From a virus, in the IMG/VR virus record IMGVR_UViG_3300034523_000299, positions 1 through 36,582 of that record: a stretch of 36,582 nucleotides of DNA. One strand, given 5' to 3'. How positions within the stretch are numbered: position 1 is the stretch's first letter; each line of letters starts with the position of its first letter. Shown piece by piece: positions 13,096 through 21,480 of the stretch. The notes under the pieces are model-generated. The model had not been told where the DNA came from, ran no database searches, and worked only from the letters and a program-made list of their open reading frames with translations. Made by a program: the position numbers and the translations under genes.

Positions 13096-14711
13096 GCCAG
13101 CCAACCGTGAAGCCCAGCACCAGCACGCTGCGCGTTGTGGAATGGGATGAGCTGCCGGAGTCGGTACGTACGATCCCGGATGGCTACAACCCCATCACCG
13201 AAGGTCTGCTGATGGCGCACCAGGCTGACTGGCTGGCCATCAACGCGCAAATCAAGCTCTGTGAGAAAGGTCGCCGTACCGGCATCACCTTTGCTGAAGC
13301 TCTGGACTCGGTAATCACCGCTGCCTCCCGCAAGAGCGCAGGCGGCATGGACGTGTTCTACGTCGGCGACACCAAGGAAAAGGGCCTGGAGTTCATCGGC
13401 TACTGTGCCAAGTTCTCCCGCGTGATCGCCGAGGCCCAGGCTTCGGGTGTCAGTGAGATCGAGGAGTTCCTGTTCGAGGACCAGGACGAGTCGGGCAACA
13501 CACGCCAGATCAACGCCTATCGCATCCGCTACGCCTCGGGCTTCAAGGTCGTCGCACTGTCGAGCAACCCTGCGAACCTGCGCGGTCTGCAGGGCAAGGT
13601 GATCATCGACGAGGCGGCCTATCACCGAAACGTCTCCGCCGTGCTCGATGCCGCGACCGCGCTGCTGATCTGGGGTGGTCGCATCGTCATCATCAGCACC
13701 CACAACGGCAAAGCCAACGCCTTTAACCAGATGATCGCCGACATCCAGGAAGGCCGGTATGGCGATGCTGCTGTGGTCTACAAGGCCACCTTCGATGATG
13801 CAGTAGCCAATGGGCTGTACGAGCGGCGCTGCATGATGCGTGGCGAGGCGCCCACGGCAGAAGGCAAGGAGGCTTGGTACAAGTCCATCCGCAACGCCTA
13901 CGGCCCGCGCAAGGCGCAGATGCGCGAGGAACTGGACGCCATTCCGCGTGACGGCAATGGCGTGTGCGTGCCTGGCGTGTGGATCGAAGACGCCATGCGT
14001 CCAGATCGCCAGGTATTGCGCCTGGCCCTCGACGAAAGCTTCACCCAGCAGGCGCTCTATCGTCGCGAGGCCTATGTCGAAACTTGGATCGAGCCGCACC
14101 TGCTGCCGCTGCTGCAGCAACTCGACCCGGAGTTGCGCTGGTTCCTGGGGATGGACTACGCCCGGCACCGCGACTTTTCGATCATCTGTCCCATGTCGGT
14201 CGATCAACAGCGTCACCGAGATGTGCCCTTCGTCGTGGAGATGCACAAGGTTCCGACGCGCCAACAGCAGCAGGTGTTATTCACCATCCTGCGTGCACTG
14301 CCGAACTTCATGGGCGCCGCCCTGGACGCCTCCGGTAACGGCGAAACCCTTGCCGAAGATACTGCAGACGAGTTCGGTCACGAACGCATTCACCAGGTGA
14401 AGCTGTCGCGGGCCTGGTATGGCGCCTGGATGCCGCGCTTCGTGGGCCTGTTCGAGGACGGCACGATCACGCTGCCAAGAGATGACTCGCTGCAGCAGGA
14501 CATCCGCGCTATCGAAACCGTCGATGGCATCCCGATGATCGTCAAAGCCCGTCAGCAAGACCTCAAGGACCCGGAACTCTATCGTCACGGTGACTTCGCC
14601 GGCGCTGGTGTCCTGGCCACCTTCGCCACCTTGGAGGCAGCTTCCGGTCCCGTCATTGTCAAGTCCCGCCGTCGCAGAACGATGGCCCGCATTACTCAGG
14701 GGTACGCATGA
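13092..14711 (+). CDS. Terminase large subunit (Mu gp28-like)
   Basis: A 539-residue DNA-packaging motor. The ATPase part shows a Walker A-like KGRRTGIT (59-66), Walker B VIIDEAAY (170-177) and the coupling motif ISTHNG (201-206). The nuclease part begins with FLGMDYARHRDFS around D355 and has later acidic residues (GAALDASGNG), fitting the RNase H-like nuclease that cuts the packaged DNA. The protein should dock on the portal encoded next and package by headful with host DNA at the end, as in Mu. Start and stop overlap the neighbouring genes by four bases. Confidence 0.93.
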   Translation: MSQPTVKPSTSTLRVVEWDELPESVRTIPDGYNPITEGLLMAHQADWLAINAQIKLCEKGRRTGITFAEALDSVITAASRKSAGGMDVFYVGDTKEKGLEFIGYCAKFSRVIAEAQASGVSEIEEFLFEDQDESGNTRQINAYRIRYASGFKVVALSSNPANLRGLQGKVIIDEAAYHRNVSAVLDAATALLIWGGRIVIISTHNGKANAFNQMIADIQEGRYGDAAVVYKATFDDAVANGLYERRCMMRGEAPTAEGKEAWYKSIRNAYGPRKAQMREELDAIPRDGNGVCVPGVWIEDAMRPDRQVLRLALDESFTQQALYRREAYVETWIEPHLLPLLQQLDPELRWFLGMDYARHRDFSIICPMSVDQQRHRDVPFVVEMHKVPTRQQQQVLFTILRALPNFMGAALDASGNGETLAEDTADEFGHERIHQVKLSRAWYGAWMPRFVGLFEDGTITLPRDDSLQQDIRAIETVDGIPMIVKARQQDLKDPELYRHGDFAGAGVLATFATLEAASGPVIVKSRRRRTMARITQGYA

Positions 14712-16219
14712 GCAACAAAGGCGTGTGGGTCAGCCCCACCGAGTTCGTCACCTTCGCCGAGGCCAAGCGTGACAAGAGCCTCACCGACCATATCGCCAGC
14801 CGAGGCCGCAGCTTCGACGCCCAGGCACTGGGCATGTATCTGCCCAACCCGGACCCGATCCTCAAGGCCCAGGGCAAGGACATCAAAGTCTATCGCGACC
14901 TGCGCAGCGCCGCCCTGGTCGGCGGGAACATCCGGCGTCGCAAGTCGTCGGTGCTTGCCTTGGAACGGGATCTGAAGCGAGCCAAGGCACCGGTTCGCGT
15001 CGAGCGGTTCATTCGAGATTGGCTGACTGACCTGGATCTGGACCGTATCGTCCGTGAGTTGCTCGATGCTCCGCTGTTCGGATACCAGCCGGTTGAACTG
15101 ATGTGGAAACCTGTAGGGTTGAACCTGGTACCTGAGGATCTCTTGGGAAAGCCAGCCGAATGGTTCCTGTACGACCAGGACAACCAGCTACGCTTCCGTG
15201 CCCGCGATGCCGGCATCCAGGGCGAGTTGTGCGATCCACAACGCTTCGTCGTGGCTCGCCAGGACGCTACCTACAACAACCCCTATGGCTTCGCGGATCT
15301 CTCCATGTGCTTCTGGCCGGTAGTGTTCATGAAGGGCGGCATGAAGTTCTGGGTACAGTTCACCGAGAAGTACGGCAGCCCATGGCTGATTGGTAAACAC
15401 CCACGCGGGGCGTCGACCAAGGAAACCAATGATTTGTTGGATAGCCTTGAAGGGATGGTCCAGGACGCGGTGGCGGTCATACCGAATGATTCCAGTGTCG
15501 AGATCAAGGAAGCGGCCGGCAAGACCGGCAGTGCCGATGTCTACCGTGAACTGCTGATGTACTGCCGCAGTGAGATCAACGTGGCCCTGTTGGGTCAGAA
15601 CCAGACGACGGAAGCAGAGGCGAACCGTGCCAGCGCCCAGGCCGGTTTGGATGTCACCGAGGACATCCGCGATGGTGATGCCAGCATCGTAGCGGCAACG
15701 CTAAATGCGGTCATTCGCCGTGTGGTAGATCTCAACTTCGGAGAGAACGTCGACGCCCCCGTGTACGAACTGTGGGAGCAGGAGCAGATCGACAAGGCCT
15801 TGGCCGAGCGCGACAAGTCGCTGACCGAGTCTGGCGTCAGGTTCACCATGGCCTACTGGCAACGAACCTACAACCTGCAGGATGGCGATATCGAGATCGC
15901 CCCCGTACCGGCTGCTATTCCCACCGAAGCCTCGGCCGAGTTCGCTGAACCTGCCATACGCCCGGTGTTGGACCAGCATGCCCTGGACCAGGCCATCGCC
16001 GGCCTGGCCCCTGTGGATCTCCAGCAGCAGGCCGGACAAGCATTGCTGCCAGTGATCGAGGCCCTGCAGAAAGGCCGTGATGAGACCGAGGTCTTGGGTC
16101 TGCTGGCTGAAACCAGTCCTGATCTCGATGCGAAAGCCCTGCAGGAGGTTCTGGCCAGGCTGATCTTCATGGCGAATCTGTGGGGTCGCCTGAGCGCAGC
16201 AGCGGATCTGGAGGACTGA
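14708..16219 (+). CDS. Portal protein (DUF935, Mu gp29-like)
   Basis: A 503-residue protein of the Mu-type portal family. Family features include VSPTEFVTFAEAKRDKSLTD at the start, the FGYQPVELMWKP segment, and the long helical part with EANRASAQAGLDVTEDIRDG (about 300-330). Portals form the dodecameric ring through which DNA enters and to which the tail attaches. It overlaps the terminase stop by four bases and is followed by the F-type head gene after two bases. Confidence 0.92.
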   Translation: MSNKGVWVSPTEFVTFAEAKRDKSLTDHIASRGRSFDAQALGMYLPNPDPILKAQGKDIKVYRDLRSAALVGGNIRRRKSSVLALERDLKRAKAPVRVERFIRDWLTDLDLDRIVRELLDAPLFGYQPVELMWKPVGLNLVPEDLLGKPAEWFLYDQDNQLRFRARDAGIQGELCDPQRFVVARQDATYNNPYGFADLSMCFWPVVFMKGGMKFWVQFTEKYGSPWLIGKHPRGASTKETNDLLDSLEGMVQDAVAVIPNDSSVEIKEAAGKTGSADVYRELLMYCRSEINVALLGQNQTTEAEANRASAQAGLDVTEDIRDGDASIVAATLNAVIRRVVDLNFGENVDAPVYELWEQEQIDKALAERDKSLTESGVRFTMAYWQRTYNLQDGDIEIAPVPAAIPTEASAEFAEPAIRPVLDQHALDQAIAGLAPVDLQQQAGQALLPVIEALQKGRDETEVLGLLAETSPDLDAKALQEVLARLIFMANLWGRLSAAADLED

Positions 16220-16221
16220 CC

Positions 16222-17046
16222 GTGGCCACTGCACAGCCAGTCAACCCGGCCGACCTCAAGGCGATCTTCGGCCTGGAGCCAGCCGCTGCCATCGCCTACC
16301 TCAAGGGCAAGGGTTATGCGATCACCTGGGATTGGCAGGACATGCTCGATGCAGCTCACGACCAGGCGTTCACCGTAGCCAAAGCCATGCGCCTGGATCT
16401 GCTGTCGGACATCCGCGAATCACTGGAGCGTGCTCTGCAGGAAGGCAAGACCCTGCAGCAGTTCACCAAAGAGCTGCAGCCCGTCTTGGAGAAACAGGGC
16501 TGGTGGGGTAAGCAGGTGCTGGTCGACAGTGAGGGGAATGCTGAGATGGTCCAGTTGGGCAGTCCTCGCCGCCTCAAGACCATCTATCAGACCAACCTGC
16601 AGAGTGCCTACATGGCCGGCCGCAAGGCCTCCATGGAGGAATCGGTCGAGACTCATCCGTATTGGCGCTACATCGCGGTGATGGATGGCAAGACTCGCCC
16701 AAGCCATGCCGCACTCAATGGTGTGGTGTATCGGCATGACGACCCGATCTGGTTCACCATCTTCCCACCCAACGGCTTCAACTGCCGCTGCCGCGTGACG
16801 GCACTGTCTGAAGCGGCCATGAAGCGGCGCAAGCTAACACTGGTGTACAGCGCTGGTAATGTGCGGACCGAGACTGTCGAGGTCGGGGTCAACAAGCGCA
16901 CTGGAGAAATCCGCACTGCAGAGGTGACCATCGTCCGGGTACCCGATGCCAATGGTAGGGTTCGCCAGTTCCGCACCGACCCCGGTTTTAATCACAGTCC
17001 AGGCCAAGGGCTGGCCGAGGCACTGAAACGTAAGGAGGCCATATGA
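16222..17046 (+). CDS. F: Minor head / head morphogenesis protein (Mu gpF-like)
   Basis: A 274-residue protein whose C-terminal half holds the head-morphogenesis signature: TRPSHAALNGVVYRHDDPIW, then PPNGFNCRCRVTALS with its CRC motif. It is probably a minor capsid protein needed for head assembly. The start is GTG 16222, three bases after the portal stop (TGA-cc-GTG), with GGAGG upstream; the frame is open to 16180 inside the portal gene. Its stop overlaps the next ATG. Confidence 0.9.
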   Translation: MATAQPVNPADLKAIFGLEPAAAIAYLKGKGYAITWDWQDMLDAAHDQAFTVAKAMRLDLLSDIRESLERALQEGKTLQQFTKELQPVLEKQGWWGKQVLVDSEGNAEMVQLGSPRRLKTIYQTNLQSAYMAGRKASMEESVETHPYWRYIAVMDGKTRPSHAALNGVVYRHDDPIWFTIFPPNGFNCRCRVTALSEAAMKRRKLTLVYSAGNVRTETVEVGVNKRTGEIRTAEVTIVRVPDANGRVRQFRTDPGFNHSPGQGLAEALKRKEAI

Positions 17047-17525
17047 TCACCATCGAACTGGATCACCAGCGGGTCCAGGAAGTACTCCGTCGCGTTGAAT
17101 GGGCGGTCGGCGATCTGGCACCGTTGATGCGTGGCATCGCGGCTGAGTTCGCCAGCATCACCGAGGAGAACTTCGAGGCTGAGGCGCAGGGCGATGATCC
17201 ATGGCAAACGCTGTCCGAGGTCACCACCTCACGCCGCGAGGCGAACAGCACTTGGCCGGGGCAGATGCTGCAGGTGAGTGCTGGTGGGTTGGCGGCATCG
17301 GTCACAACTCAAGCCACAGACAGCAGCGCTCTGGTCGGCAGCAACAAGGTCTACGCCGCCATGATGCACTTCGGCGGCAGCCAGGAAGAGTTTCCGAAAC
17401 TGTGGGGCGACATTCCTGCGCGGCCGTACCTGCCGATGGACGCTGACGGCAAGCTGCAGCCCGAGGCAGAAGAGTCCATCCTGGATCTTGCACTGGGCCA
17501 CCTGGAACGAGCCGCCCCTCAGTAA
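17043..17525 (+). CDS. G: Virion morphogenesis / tail completion protein (Mu gpG-like)
   Basis: A 160-residue protein of the phage virion morphogenesis family (Mu G, P2 S-like). Typical elements are MRGIAAEFASITEENFEAEA, the WPGQMLQVSAGGLAASV segment and the C-terminal motif AAMMHFGG followed by IPARPYLPM. These proteins help join head and tail or set tail completion. It overlaps F by four bases and closes this operon, being followed by a GC-rich hairpin. Confidence 0.9.
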   Translation: MITIELDHQRVQEVLRRVEWAVGDLAPLMRGIAAEFASITEENFEAEAQGDDPWQTLSEVTTSRREANSTWPGQMLQVSAGGLAASVTTQATDSSALVGSNKVYAAMMHFGGSQEEFPKLWGDIPARPYLPMDADGKLQPEAEESILDLALGHLERAAPQ

Positions 17526-17533
17526 CAGCCATA

Positions 17534-17560
17534 GGAGCGCTGTCACGCATTCAGCGCTCC
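17534..17560 (+). terminator. Hairpin after the head-gene operon
   Basis: GGAGCGCTG, loop of nine, CAGCGCTCC: a perfect nine-base-pair stem starting nine bases after the G stop, followed by GGTTCATCC. The T run is poor, so it may need Rho or only protect the 3' end of the mRNA. Confidence 0.55.
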
Positions 17561-17603
17561 GGTTCATCCTCCAAGCCCCTCTCAACGCAAACTAGTGCTT
17601 TAT

Positions 17604-17626
17604 GGGGCTTTATAAAGCTAAGCCCC
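17604..17626 (+). terminator. Second hairpin in the G-protease gap
   Basis: GGGGCTT, loop tataaagct, AAGCCCC: a seven-base-pair stem with a second self-complementary core GCTTTATAAAGC (17607-17618). It lies 55 bases ahead of late element copy 2 and may help to isolate the two late transcripts. The rest of this 233-base gap holds no gene. Confidence 0.5.
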
Positions 17627-17680
17627 AAGCCTCTCTCGCGTTGCACTTCTGCTTCCCGGCAGTGTTCGGCGAATCCGCAC

Positions 17681-17700
17681 TCTTTAAACCCGATTAAAAG
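17681..17700 (+). promoter_or_regulatory. Late-block element, copy 2 (protease/capsid block)
   Basis: TCTTTAAACCCGATTAAAAG, identical to copy 4 and differing by one base from copies 1 and 3. It sits 58 bases ahead of the protease ATG. The hexamer CACGCT begins 20 bases after it, in the loop region of a short GCAC/GTGC inverted repeat (17720-17730); as a -10 it is weak, keeping only A at position 2 and T at position 6. It is also followed at once by a CCCGG...CCGGG pair (about 17702-17720). Confidence 0.72.
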
Positions 17701-17758
17701 CCCCCGGTCGTAAGTCCGGGCACGCTGTGCGCATCCTCACTCGATCAGCGCCCAGCTC

Positions 17759-18859
17759 ATGAAACCACTGCACATTTTCAAGTCCGGCAAGCACGTCGCC
17801 ATGAGTGGTGGCAGCTTCGACTTCAGCGAATCCGACTTGGCCGCCACCGTGCGCGCCTATGACCCAGCGTTGCACGAAGCGCCCTTGGTGATCGGCCACC
17901 CGAAGCACGACGCTCCTGCTGCTGGGTGGGTCCAGTCGCTTGCCACTGGCGCCGATGGATTGGTCGCAACCCCTGCTCAGGTCGATCCCGCGTTCGCTGA
18001 AATGGTGGAAAAGGGCAGCTTCAAGAAGATCTCCGCTTCGTTCTATCACCCCGACTCGCCGAACAACCCGGTGCCGGGCGTGTACTACCTGCGCCATGTC
18101 GGTTTCCTCGGTGCTCAGCCGCCAGCTGTGAAGGGACTGCGCCCCGTCGAGTTCGCTGACGGCGAGGAAGGCATCGTCGAGTTTGCTGACTATGGCCACG
18201 AAACCAGTGCCTCCCTCTGGCGCCGTCTGCGGGATTGGTTGATCGGTGAACGCGGCCTGGAAGTCGCTGACCAGATCATTCCCGACTGGCAGATCAACAG
18301 CCTTGGTGAGGCCGCCCGCCGTGATGACGAGCCGCGCCCATCCTTTTCCGACCCAACCCCACCCGTAACCGTCGAGGAATCCACCGTGACCCCCGAAGAA
18401 ATCGCCGCCATGCAGGCGGAAAACAAGCGCCTCCAAGGAGTGGTGCAACAGCACCAGGAAGAAAAACGCCAATCCCAGCAGGCATCCATCCACTCAGCCA
18501 ACGTCGCGTTCGCCGAAGAGTTGATCAGCGCGGGCAAGCTGCTGCCAAAGCACAGTGCTGCGTTGGTGGCAGCTCTCGACTTCGCCGAGTCGGGTGCCAC
18601 GCCACTGGAGTTCGGCGAGGGTGATGCCCGACAGCCCGTCGTCGCCGGCCTGAAGGCGATCTTCACCGATCTGCCCAAACAGATCGACTTCGCCGAGAAA
18701 GCCAGCAAGGAACGCCACGGTGCTCACGGCCAGCCAGTGGACCTGGAGTTCGCCGAGAAGAACACCGACCCCGACCGTCTCCAACTGCACCAGCGCGCCA
18801 CAGCCCTGGCTGCCGAGAAAAACATTCCTTACGAGTCGGCCATCCGCCAACTCATCTGA
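17759..18859 (+). CDS. I: Prohead protease (Mu gpI-like)
   Basis: A 366-residue protein of the Mu I protease family. The first 200 residues form the protease part: IFKSGKHVAMSGGSFDFSES, the HPKHDAPAAGWV segment (about 43-54) and KKISASFYHP (about 89-98), whose serine and histidines are candidate catalytic residues. The C-terminal part from about 210 is a charged, glutamine-rich scaffold region that can also be made on its own. The protease trims scaffold and capsid during head maturation. It is the first gene after late element copy 2. Confidence 0.9.
   Translation: MKPLHIFKSGKHVAMSGGSFDFSESDLAATVRAYDPALHEAPLVIGHPKHDAPAAGWVQSLATGADGLVATPAQVDPAFAEMVEKGSFKKISASFYHPDSPNNPVPGVYYLRHVGFLGAQPPAVKGLRPVEFADGEEGIVEFADYGHETSASLWRRLRDWLIGERGLEVADQIIPDWQINSLGEAARRDDEPRPSFSDPTPPVTVEESTVTPEEIAAMQAENKRLQGVVQQHQEEKRQSQQASIHSANVAFAEELISAGKLLPKHSAALVAALDFAESGATPLEFGEGDARQPVVAGLKAIFTDLPKQIDFAEKASKERHGAHGQPVDLEFAEKNTDPDRLQLHQRATALAAEKNIPYESAIRQLI
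18386..18859 (+). CDS. Z: Internal scaffold protein (Mu gpZ-like, nested)
   Basis: An in-frame internal start, GTG 18386, preceded by GAGGAATCCACC, would give a 157-residue protein equal to the end of the protease gene (VTPEEIAAMQAENKRLQGVV...). In Mu, gene Z is the scaffold made from an internal start in I, with the same coiled-coil character. The second candidate start, ATG 18410, lacks a ribosome site. The call rests on the visible start signal and the known Mu I/Z arrangement. Confidence 0.62.
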   Translation: MTPEEIAAMQAENKRLQGVVQQHQEEKRQSQQASIHSANVAFAEELISAGKLLPKHSAALVAALDFAESGATPLEFGEGDARQPVVAGLKAIFTDLPKQIDFAEKASKERHGAHGQPVDLEFAEKNTDPDRLQLHQRATALAAEKNIPYESAIRQLI

Positions 18860-18874
18860 TCCCCAGGAGCAACC

Positions 18875-19798
18875 ATGGCTGATCGTTTGAAGCAACTCCG
18901 GATCGTAGACCCGGTCCTGACCAACCTGGCCCGTGGCTACCGCAATGCGCAGTTCATCGGTGAGGCGCTGTTCCCCATCGCGGAGATGGACAATGAAGCC
19001 GGGATCATTCCGCTGTTCGGCAAGGAAGCGTTCGAGGTGTACGACACCGAACGTGCACTCCGCGCCCAGTCCAACATCATGAATCCAGATGATGTTGGTG
19101 AACTGGATGTGGTCCTGCGTGAACATGACATCGCCTATCCAGTCGACTACCGCGAGCAGGCTGAAGCGATGTTCGATGCCGAGGCGCGAGCCTCTCGCCG
19201 CGTGGTCGATGTCATCGATCTGCGCCGTGAGGTCGCCTGCGCCAAACTTGCGCAGAACCCCAACACCTACTTAGCCGGCGCCAAGGTCACCCTCGCAGGC
19301 TCCAGTCAATGGAGCAATGGTGGCGGTGATCCGGTGGCAGATGTCGAGCGCGGCAAGGAAGTCATTCGCAGTCGGATCGGTGTCCGTCCCAACACCATGA
19401 CCATGGGTGCGTCGGTGTACGCCTCGTTGAAGTTCCACCCCAAGCTGCAAGAAGCCTTGGGCAGCAACGAACGCAAGCTGATCACCGTGGAGCACCTCAA
19501 AGTGTTGTTCGGCATCCAGGACATCCACATCGGCGAGGCTCTCGCTAGTGCGGCTACGTTCGGGGATATCTGGAGCGACAGCCTGCAGTTGGCCTACGTG
19601 GCCAAGCCGCAAGGTGGCGCTAAGACCAACTACGAAGACCCGAGCTTCGGCTACACCCTGCGTCGTAAGGGCATGCCGGAGATCGACACCTTCGATGCCG
19701 CTGGCGGCAAGCTCCACTACGTGCGCAACACCGACATCTATAAGTCGGTTGTGGTCGGCGCCGATGCCGGCTACCTGATCTCCGACATCAACGGCTGA
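18875..19798 (+). CDS. Major capsid protein
   Basis: A 307-residue protein in the position of the major head protein, directly after the scaffold. It begins MADRLKQLRIVDPVLTNLAR, then has a YRNAQFIGEALFP block typical of one HK97-like capsid group. A later segment covers AGAKVTLAGSSQWSNGGGDP and VEHLKVLFGIQ. It is not similar by eye to Mu gpT; it fits the capsid type of BcepMu-like phages. CAGGAGC precedes the ATG. It should form the icosahedral shell after protease cleavage. Confidence 0.85.
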   Translation: MADRLKQLRIVDPVLTNLARGYRNAQFIGEALFPIAEMDNEAGIIPLFGKEAFEVYDTERALRAQSNIMNPDDVGELDVVLREHDIAYPVDYREQAEAMFDAEARASRRVVDVIDLRREVACAKLAQNPNTYLAGAKVTLAGSSQWSNGGGDPVADVERGKEVIRSRIGVRPNTMTMGASVYASLKFHPKLQEALGSNERKLITVEHLKVLFGIQDIHIGEALASAATFGDIWSDSLQLAYVAKPQGGAKTNYEDPSFGYTLRRKGMPEIDTFDAAGGKLHYVRNTDIYKSVVVGADAGYLISDING

Positions 19799-19806
19799 GG
19801 TGCGCC

Positions 19807-20259
19807 ATGGCAGCCAAGAAAAAAGCTCAAGAGCAGGCGAACGAGCAACCCGGTCAGATTGACCAGGCAGACCAGGTTGACCAAGTGGACCCGGTTGAGC
19901 AGGCAGATCAGCTCGACCAAGCCGGCCCGGTTGACCAGGCAGACCAGGTCGACCAAGCCAGCCAGGTTGACCAGGCATTGGACACGCCAGCCAACGGCCC
20001 AGCGCCGACACCTGATCTTGGCAATGGCTCCGATGGCACCGGCAATCCGAAACCAGGTGAAGGCGCTTCAGGTAGCTGGCTGGGATCTGTGGCAGCGGAC
20101 GAAGACCTCCAAAAGCGCCCATACCTGGTCACGGGACTCATTGACGTACGGCATGACGGTGAGCTGTACACCAAGGGCGAAACCCTCTGGCTCTATCAGT
20201 TCAGTGCGACGCCGTTGTTGAACAAACTCTACATCACCCCGAAGGAAGGCCAACAATGA
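19807..20259 (+). CDS. Head protein with 12-residue DQ repeats
   Basis: A 150-residue protein. Residues 18-58 are an extreme low-complexity tract of Asp, Gln, Val and Ala made of three full 12-residue repeats with core DQADQVDQ and part of a fourth. A Gly/Pro/Asn linker (about 60-90) and a compact C-terminal domain (about 95-150, KRPYLVTGLIDVRHDGELYT) follow. The C-terminal domain resembles small head proteins placed between capsid and decoration genes. It could be a capsid accessory protein with a flexible exposed tether. The ATG follows the capsid stop by eight bases. Confidence 0.78.
   Translation: MAAKKKAQEQANEQPGQIDQADQVDQVDPVEQADQLDQAGPVDQADQVDQASQVDQALDTPANGPAPTPDLGNGSDGTGNPKPGEGASGSWLGSVAADEDLQKRPYLVTGLIDVRHDGELYTKGETLWLYQFSATPLLNKLYITPKEGQQ
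19858..19980 (+). repeat. 36-bp tandem repeat (3.4 copies)
   Basis: Three head-to-tail 36-bp units (19858-19893, 19894-19929, 19930-19965) and a part unit (19966-19980) inside the preceding gene. Each unit is built from nine-base blocks of the form GACCAGGCA/GACCAGGTT. The copies differ at several bases but keep the reading frame. Such arrays change length by slippage or recombination, so copy number may vary between related phages. Confidence 0.88.
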
Positions 20260-20588
20260 AGACGAAACAGACGGTACTCACCACCTCGGTAGTAGCCCTG
20301 GTGGACCTCCCTCGCTTCGTGTTCGCGGGGCTCGATGGTGGTTTGTGTGCGGCTGGCGCGAAGGCCCTCGGTTCCGTTGCAGCAGATACCGAAGCGGACA
20401 ACGCGGCGCCGGTTGATGTCCTGGGTGTCTGCCTGGTGACCGCCAGCGCTGCTATCGCAGTCGGCGCCGAAGTCGAGTCGGATGCGAACGGCCGGGCTGT
20501 CACTCTCGCTGCCGGCAAAAGCAATGGCATCGCCATGGATGCGGCTGCCGCTGCAGGTGATGTCATTCGCATCGTGCGCGGAATCTGA
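20256..20588 (+). CDS. Capsid decoration/cement protein (DUF2190)
   Basis: A 110-residue, strand-rich, alanine/valine-rich protein matching DUF2190: VDVLGVCLVTASAAIAVGAE with the pattern of the beta-tulip capsid cement fold, ending DVIRIVRGI. It should sit on the outside of the capsid and stabilise it. The ATG overlaps the previous stop as ATGA. Confidence 0.85.
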   Translation: MKTKQTVLTTSVVALVDLPRFVFAGLDGGLCAAGAKALGSVAADTEADNAAPVDVLGVCLVTASAAIAVGAEVESDANGRAVTLAAGKSNGIAMDAAAAAGDVIRIVRGI

Positions 20589-20590
20589 CC

Positions 20591-21025
20591 ATGCGTTACT
20601 GCACCCGCATGGACATTGGCAATGCCATCCCAGAGCTGACCCTGGTTCAGCTCTCCAACGATGACCCGGCTGCCGAGCAGCCCAATGAGAGCGTGATCGA
20701 GGAGGCCGTCCGCCAGGCTGAAGAGCTGGTGGATGGCTACATGCGAGGCCGCTACGTCTTGCCGCTCGACCCGGTGCCGACCGTTCTGCGTGATGCAGTG
20801 GTGTACCTGGCCCGTCACTGGCTTTATCAGCGCCGTCCCGAGGGCGTACTGCCGGATGCGGTAAAGGACAGCCGTAAAGACACGGTCAAGCTCCTGGAGA
20901 GTATCCGGGATGGTGTGGTGACGTTGGGCATGCCCAGCGGCCAGATCGCCCCGGAGCCTGGTGAGATTCGTGTTCGGGCTCGTCGCCAGCAGTTCGGTGA
21001 CGACACTTGGAGTGGTTACCGATGA
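20591..21025 (+). CDS. Head-tail joining protein (DUF1320, Mu gp36-like)
   Basis: A 144-residue protein of the gp36/DUF1320 family: MRYCTRMDIGNAIPELTLVQ at the start, then a helical core with VRQAEELVDGYMRGRYVLPL and AVVYLARHWLYQRRP. It probably forms the adaptor ring below the portal. The stop overlaps the next start as ATGA. Confidence 0.9.
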   Translation: MRYCTRMDIGNAIPELTLVQLSNDDPAAEQPNESVIEEAVRQAEELVDGYMRGRYVLPLDPVPTVLRDAVVYLARHWLYQRRPEGVLPDAVKDSRKDTVKLLESIRDGVVTLGMPSGQIAPEPGEIRVRARRQQFGDDTWSGYR

Positions 21026-21453
21026 GCCAGACGACAGTGATCCTCGATGCCTTCGTTACTCAGCTGAAGAACACTTTCGGCCAGCAACTAGCCGTCGAGC
21101 TGTTCCCGGAGGCGCCGTCGAAATACCGCCTGAACCATCCCTGTGGCGCCATCCTGGTCGCGTTCGGCAGCTCTAAGTTCGGCGAGCCGGAAGCGCTCGA
21201 TGCGGTTTTCCAACAGCGCAACTTGATCATCCCTCTGACCCTGGTGTTTCGCCAACTCAATGGCCGCGACGGGGTGATCGGCTATCTCGACGCTGTCCGG
21301 GACTGCCTCACTGGCTGGTATCCACCCCACTGCGACAACGCTTGCCGTCCTGTCGATGAAACCTTCATCGGCCAGGTCGCGGGCCTCTGGCAGTACACCC
21401 AGCGTTTCGCGATCCGTGCCACCCAATTGCAGCAGACCGGCTTCAGCGGATAG
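21022..21453 (+). CDS. Tail terminator/completion protein (Mu gp37-like)
   Basis: A 143-residue protein of the gp37 family, with YRLNHPCGAILVAFGSSKFG and NLIIPLTLVFRQLNGRDG as recognisable blocks. It likely helps to end or cap the tail tube at the head side. ATG 21022 is chosen because it overlaps the DUF1320 stop (ATGA); an earlier in-frame ATG at 21007 lies inside that gene. Confidence 0.85.
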   Translation: MSQTTVILDAFVTQLKNTFGQQLAVELFPEAPSKYRLNHPCGAILVAFGSSKFGEPEALDAVFQQRNLIIPLTLVFRQLNGRDGVIGYLDAVRDCLTGWYPPHCDNACRPVDETFIGQVAGLWQYTQRFAIRATQLQQTGFSG

Positions 21454-21480
21454 CGGCAAAACTCAATTTGAGGACACCCT

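Noticed and set aside
12840-14264. 474-residue minus-strand frame under the terminase genes
   Set aside because: It lies antisense to two clear packaging genes and has no domain or start signal.
19271-20122. Minus-strand frame with collagen-like Pro/Gly repeats
   Set aside because: The repeats are the reverse reading of the 36-bp DQ repeat array; no start signal supports it.
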